7,127 bases of DNA from contig CALWVC010000075.1 in NCBI GenBank assembly GCA_944384865.1, forward strand, positions 1 to 7,127, written 5' to 3'. How positions within the stretch are numbered: the first letter of the stretch is position 1; the number at the start of each line of letters is the position of its first letter. This DNA is from an uncultured Clostridia bacterium (GTDB lineage: Bacteria; Bacillota; Clostridia; Oscillospirales; Acutalibacteraceae). The notes beneath the pieces are model-generated. The model was not told the origin of the DNA and ran no database searches. It saw only the letters and a list, made by a program, of their open reading frames with translations. The position numbers and the translations under genes are program-made. Of the stretch, positions 4,931 to 7,127 are shown piece by piece.

Positions 4931-5278
4931 ATGGAAAACGTTGAGAACAACACTGTTAAGGTTGAAACGGAACAGGCTGCCGCGCCCGCACAGCAGGCTG
5001 CTGCGCCTAAGACCGAAAAAGCCGAACGGCCGGAGCGCCCCGAGCGTCCGCAGCGTCCGTTTAAAAAAGGCAGAAGAAAGGTTTGCAGCTTTTGCGTAGA
5101 CAAGCAGCATACTGAAATCGATTACAAAGACGTAGCAAAACTGCGCAAATATATCTCTGAGCGGGCCAAGATCCTGCCCCGCCGCGTTACCGGCACCTGC
5201 ACACGGCATCAGCGCGAGCTGACCGTAGCGATTAAACGCGCCCGGCATCTGGCATTGCTGCCATTTGTAAGCGACTAA
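4931..5278 (+). CDS. rpsR: Ribosomal protein S18 with long low-complexity N-terminus
   Basis: S18 pairs with S6 on the 30S platform. The conserved part is residues about 46-115, including RRKVCSFCVDKQ (48-59), ISERAKILPRRVTGTCTRHQ (75-94) and IKRARHLALLPFVSD. C52, C55, C90 and H93 could bind zinc, as in C+ forms of S18. The first 45 residues are an added disordered segment: an acidic start, an Ala-Pro-Gln stretch, then a short repeat of R-P-E/Q units (33-43). Most S18 proteins are about 75-90 residues, so this one (115) is long. The ATG at 4931 has AAGGAGG 9 bases upstream, so the extension is part of the gene. It closes the operon before the terminator. Confidence 0.96.
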   Translation: MENVENNTVKVETEQAAAPAQQAAAPKTEKAERPERPERPQRPFKKGRRKVCSFCVDKQHTEIDYKDVAKLRKYISERAKILPRRVTGTCTRHQRELTVAIKRARHLALLPFVSD

Positions 5279-5282
5279 TTTT

Positions 5283-5320
5283 AAAAGACCGTTGCTCTCC
5301 TTCGGGCAGCGGTCTTTTCT
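5283..5320 (+). terminator. Intrinsic terminator after rpsR
   Basis: AAAAGACCGTTGCTC (5283-5297) pairs with GGGCAGCGGTCTTTT (5304-5318), with two G-U pairs and a 6-base loop. The 3' arm ends in four T followed by CT. It begins 5 bases after the rpsR stop codon. The A-rich 5' arm means it could work to some extent in either direction. Confidence 0.88.
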
Positions 5321-5348
5321 GTGATTTACAAAAAAAGGAGAATGTAAA

Positions 5349-6500
5349 ATGACCATCTCTTCCGACAGCACCTCTATTTTCAGCCTGCCTGATCAGGTTG
5401 CTCCATTAAAACTGATCGTACAGCCCGGCACCGACGAGCTCGCCGAAAAAATCAACCACTATCTGACCCAATGGTCGGAACAAAGCGGCCGGCAGGACGA
5501 GCCCTTTCTGATCAAAGGCGAGTGTCCGCGTTTTTCCTCCGGCGACGGCAAGGGTCTGCTGAAATCCAGCATCCGCGGCGATGATCTATTTATTCTGGTA
5601 GACGTGGGGAATTATAGCTGTACATATAATATTTTCGGTCATACCAACTGCATGTCGCCGGACGATCATTTTCAGGATCTCAAGCGTACGATTCAGGCCG
5701 TGGGCGGCAAGGCGCATCGCATCAACGTTATCATGCCGATCCTGTTTGGCGGGCGGCAGCATCGCCGAAACTATCGGGAGTCGCTGGACTGCGCCTGTGC
5801 GCTGCAGGAGCTGGCCAACATGGGCGTATCCAATATCATTACGTTTGACGCACACGACGCGCGGGTGCAAAACGCCGTGCCGCTGATGGGCTTCGACAAT
5901 ATCATCCCTGCTTACCAGGCGCTGAAAGCGCTGTTCAGGGCTTTCCCGGATATTCAGCCGGATGCGGAACATCTGACGATCATCAGCCCGGATGAAGGCG
6001 CGATGCACCGGAACATGTATTACGCCTCCAATTTAGGCGTAGAGCTGGGAATGTTTTATAAACGCCGGGACTATTCCCGGGTGGTCAACGGCCGCAACCC
6101 GATTGTAGCGCACGAATATCTGGGCAACGCGGTAGACGGCAAGGATATTTTTATCGCCGACGATATTATTTCTTCAGGCGAATCCATGCTGGATACCGCC
6201 AGAGAGCTGAAAAAGCGCAATGCAGGACGGGTGTTCGTATATGCTACCTACGCCATATTCACCAACGGGTTGGACGCTTATGACAAGGCCTATGCCGACG
6301 GGACCTTCACAGGCGTGTTCGGAACCAACCTCACCTATTGCTCGCCGGAACTGTTGAGCAGACCCTGGTTCCACCAGGTAGACGTATCCAAATATATCGC
6401 TTATATTATTGCGGCGTTAAATCATGATGTTTCGGTCAGCCTGCTGATGGACTCCCATGAAAAGATCATGAAGCTGATCGAAAAACATAATCAGAAATAA
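5349..6500 (+). CDS. prs: Divergent ribose-phosphate pyrophosphokinase (PRPP synthase)
   Basis: PRPP synthase transfers pyrophosphate from ATP to ribose 5-phosphate, making the precursor for nucleotides, His and Trp. At 383 residues it is longer than the classic bacterial enzyme (about 310-320). Recognisable elements, in order: RGDDLFILVDVGNYS (76-90); the ATP-site loop NVIMPILFGGRQHRR (126-140); IITFDAHDARVQNAVP (163-178), equivalent to the D-x-H signature; IISPDEGAMHRN (211-222); and the PRPP-binding loop DIFIADDIISSGESMLDTA (266-284). The loop has S-S-G-E-S where classic enzymes have D-T-A-G-T. Added segments include the N-terminus and the region after the PRPP loop. Longer forms of this kind are common in Clostridia. 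The start ATG at 5349 has GGAG at 5337-5340. No promoter is visible between the terminator and this gene. The reaction is well supported by family; substrate details are not. Confidence 0.87.
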   Translation: MTISSDSTSIFSLPDQVAPLKLIVQPGTDELAEKINHYLTQWSEQSGRQDEPFLIKGECPRFSSGDGKGLLKSSIRGDDLFILVDVGNYSCTYNIFGHTNCMSPDDHFQDLKRTIQAVGGKAHRINVIMPILFGGRQHRRNYRESLDCACALQELANMGVSNIITFDAHDARVQNAVPLMGFDNIIPAYQALKALFRAFPDIQPDAEHLTIISPDEGAMHRNMYYASNLGVELGMFYKRRDYSRVVNGRNPIVAHEYLGNAVDGKDIFIADDIISSGESMLDTARELKKRNAGRVFVYATYAIFTNGLDAYDKAYADGTFTGVFGTNLTYCSPELLSRPWFHQVDVSKYIAYIIAALNHDVSVSLLMDSHEKIMKLIEKHNQK

Positions 6501-6552
6501 AACGGCCCAAGCGCATATTATAAAAATACAAATCAATATATAGAATTAAAAA

Positions 6553-6601
6553 TTTCAATATTCCCCGGTAAAAACGCTGTTGTGTTCTGCCGGGGTTATT
6601 G
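6553..6601 (+). terminator. Possible terminator after prs
   Basis: CCCCGG (6563-6568) pairs with CCGGGG (6590-6595), with CAATA (6556-6560) able to pair with TATTG (6597-6601) across a small bulge. The loop is 21 bases and the trailing T tract is weak (TTATT), so this is a moderate call. It lies 62 bases after the prs stop codon. Confidence 0.45.
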
Positions 6602-6678
6602 ATATCTTGAATGATATCGCCGCATTTTGATTATTGTTAATTATTTTCTAAATGTAGTTTTAACACAGTATGATCATC

Positions 6679-6704
6679 CTGCTCATAAAAAGCAGATCTT
6701 TTTT
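6679..6704 (+). terminator. Small hairpin with T tract just before the nitrilase gene
   Basis: CTGCT (6679-6683) and AGCAG (6691-6695) form a 5-bp stem with a 7-base loop, then ATC and six T. The stem is short. It lies in the presumed leader of the next gene, 24 bases before the ATG, so it may be a second weak terminator for prs or an attenuator-like element. I am not confident of either. Confidence 0.3.
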
Positions 6705-6728
6705 CATGCCGGAGAAAGGACAGTCTTT

Positions 6729-7127
6729 ATGTCTAACTTTAAAATCGCAATGGTTCAACATTGCGCGTCTGTTGCAGACATCGCGACCAACACCAGACTT
6801 GCAATTGATTTTATAAAGCAAGCGAAAAACAAAGATGCGGATGTTGTTCTGTTTCCGGAATGTTTCTTAACCGCTTATTACGCGCCGGACATTTGTCAAA
6901 CTCGCAAGCCGGTCAGCGAAATCGAAAGCCATCCGGAATTTGTAAAATGGTGTGAAAACGCATTATCTGACGACAGCGAATCTCTAAACCTGATTCGTAA
7001 AACAGCCAAAGAGCTGCAAATCGGCGTTGCAATCACCTGCTTTACCAAAGGGATAAAATATCCACAAAATACAGCGTATATGATCAACAGAAACGGCGAA
7101 ATGATCTTAAAATATTCCAAAGTTCAC
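6729..7127 (+). CDS. Carbon-nitrogen hydrolase (nitrilase superfamily), 3' end missing
   Basis: Only the first 133 codons are in the window; family members are usually about 250-310 residues. The superfamily hydrolyses nitriles, amides or carbamoyl groups with a Glu-Lys-Cys triad. Here E44 in VVLFPECFLTAYY (39-51) is the expected catalytic Glu, and K131 in KYSKVH (128-133) the expected Lys; the catalytic Cys would lie beyond the edge. The start MSNFKIAMVQHCASVADIATN, with an Ile-Ala-Met-Val-Gln strand, and NTAYMINRNGEMILKYSKVH (114-133) are typical. Residues 55-85 hold an insert-like stretch rich in Glu and Ser. The ATG at 6729 has AAAGGA 8 bases upstream. The exact substrate (for example N-carbamoylputrescine, omega-amide or other) cannot be told from this part. 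Confidence 0.85.
   Translation, partial: MSNFKIAMVQHCASVADIATNTRLAIDFIKQAKNKDADVVLFPECFLTAYYAPDICQTRKPVSEIESHPEFVKWCENALSDDSESLNLIRKTAKELQIGVAITCFTKGIKYPQNTAYMINRNGEMILKYSKVH

Larger units (their letters stand above)
6501..6728. other. AT-rich structured gap without a gene
   Basis: This stretch has no credible reading frame. It holds a CCCCGG/CCGGGG hairpin (6563-6595), an inverted repeat GATATC-TTGAAT-GATATC (6601-6618), and CTGCT/AGCAG (6679-6695) followed by six T (6699-6704). A TATGAT at 6669-6674 could be a -10 for the next gene, but the hexamer 17 bases upstream (TTCTAA) is a poor -35. It is visibly richer in A and T than the prs gene before it. Confidence 0.6.

Noticed and set aside
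4835..5371. Long minus-strand frame opposite rpsR and the terminator
   Set aside because: It is antisense to rpsR and part of ssb and passes through an intrinsic terminator; the composition is that of a mirror frame.
6601..6618. GATATC-TTGAAT-GATATC as an operator or attachment site
   Set aside because: The half-site is a 6-base palindrome in AT-rich DNA and could occur by chance; there is no regulator gene or second copy in the window.
1..7127. CRISPR array, transposon, phage genes, tRNA or rRNA
   Set aside because: I saw no regularly spaced repeats, no transposase or integrase frame, no terminal inverted repeats and no cloverleaf sequence. In particular no tRNA-Trp lies between rpmG and secE.

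Overview
The window looks like a core chromosomal segment of a Gram-positive anaerobe in the class Clostridia (Bacillota), perhaps Oscillospirales. The grounds are strong GGAGG ribosome-binding sites, the classic rpmG-secE-nusG-rplK-rplA-rplJ-rplL order, C+ (zinc-type) L33 and S18, an L10-leader attenuator and the short Firmicutes SSB tail. The taxonomic call below class level is an inference from protein flavour only.

Left block, minus strand (1-3835). Read from right to left: rpmG (L33), secE, nusG, rplK (L11), rplA (L1), rplJ (L10) and the first 96 codons of rplL (L7/L12), which runs off the left edge. A promoter upstream of rpmG drives the first part. Sites resembling L1-binding leaders lie in front of both rplK and rplA. 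A second strong promoter, followed by an L10-leader RNA with a built-in terminator, controls rplJ-rplL. SecE is unusual: an N-terminal region of about 170 residues with four predicted membrane helices is fused to a normal small SecE.

Middle, 3836-4160. This is a divergent AT-rich control region with one sigma-A-type promoter per direction and a chain of three hairpins in the rpsF 5' leader.

Right block, plus strand (4161-7127). rpsF (S6), ssb and rpsR (S18) form the usual operon and end at a strong intrinsic terminator. Then comes a 383-residue divergent ribose-phosphate pyrophosphokinase, a structured AT-rich gap, and the first 133 codons of a carbon-nitrogen hydrolase (nitrilase superfamily) cut by the right edge.

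Together the genes serve ribosome assembly (L33, L11, L1, L10, L12, S6, S18), transcription elongation (NusG), protein export (SecE), DNA replication and repair (SSB) and nucleotide precursor supply (PRPP synthase). I see no transposon, phage, CRISPR array, tRNA or rRNA gene. The main points worth a second look are the enlarged SecE, the matched codon-3 start ambiguity of rplA and rplJ, the paired leader motifs, and the divergent PRPP synthase.
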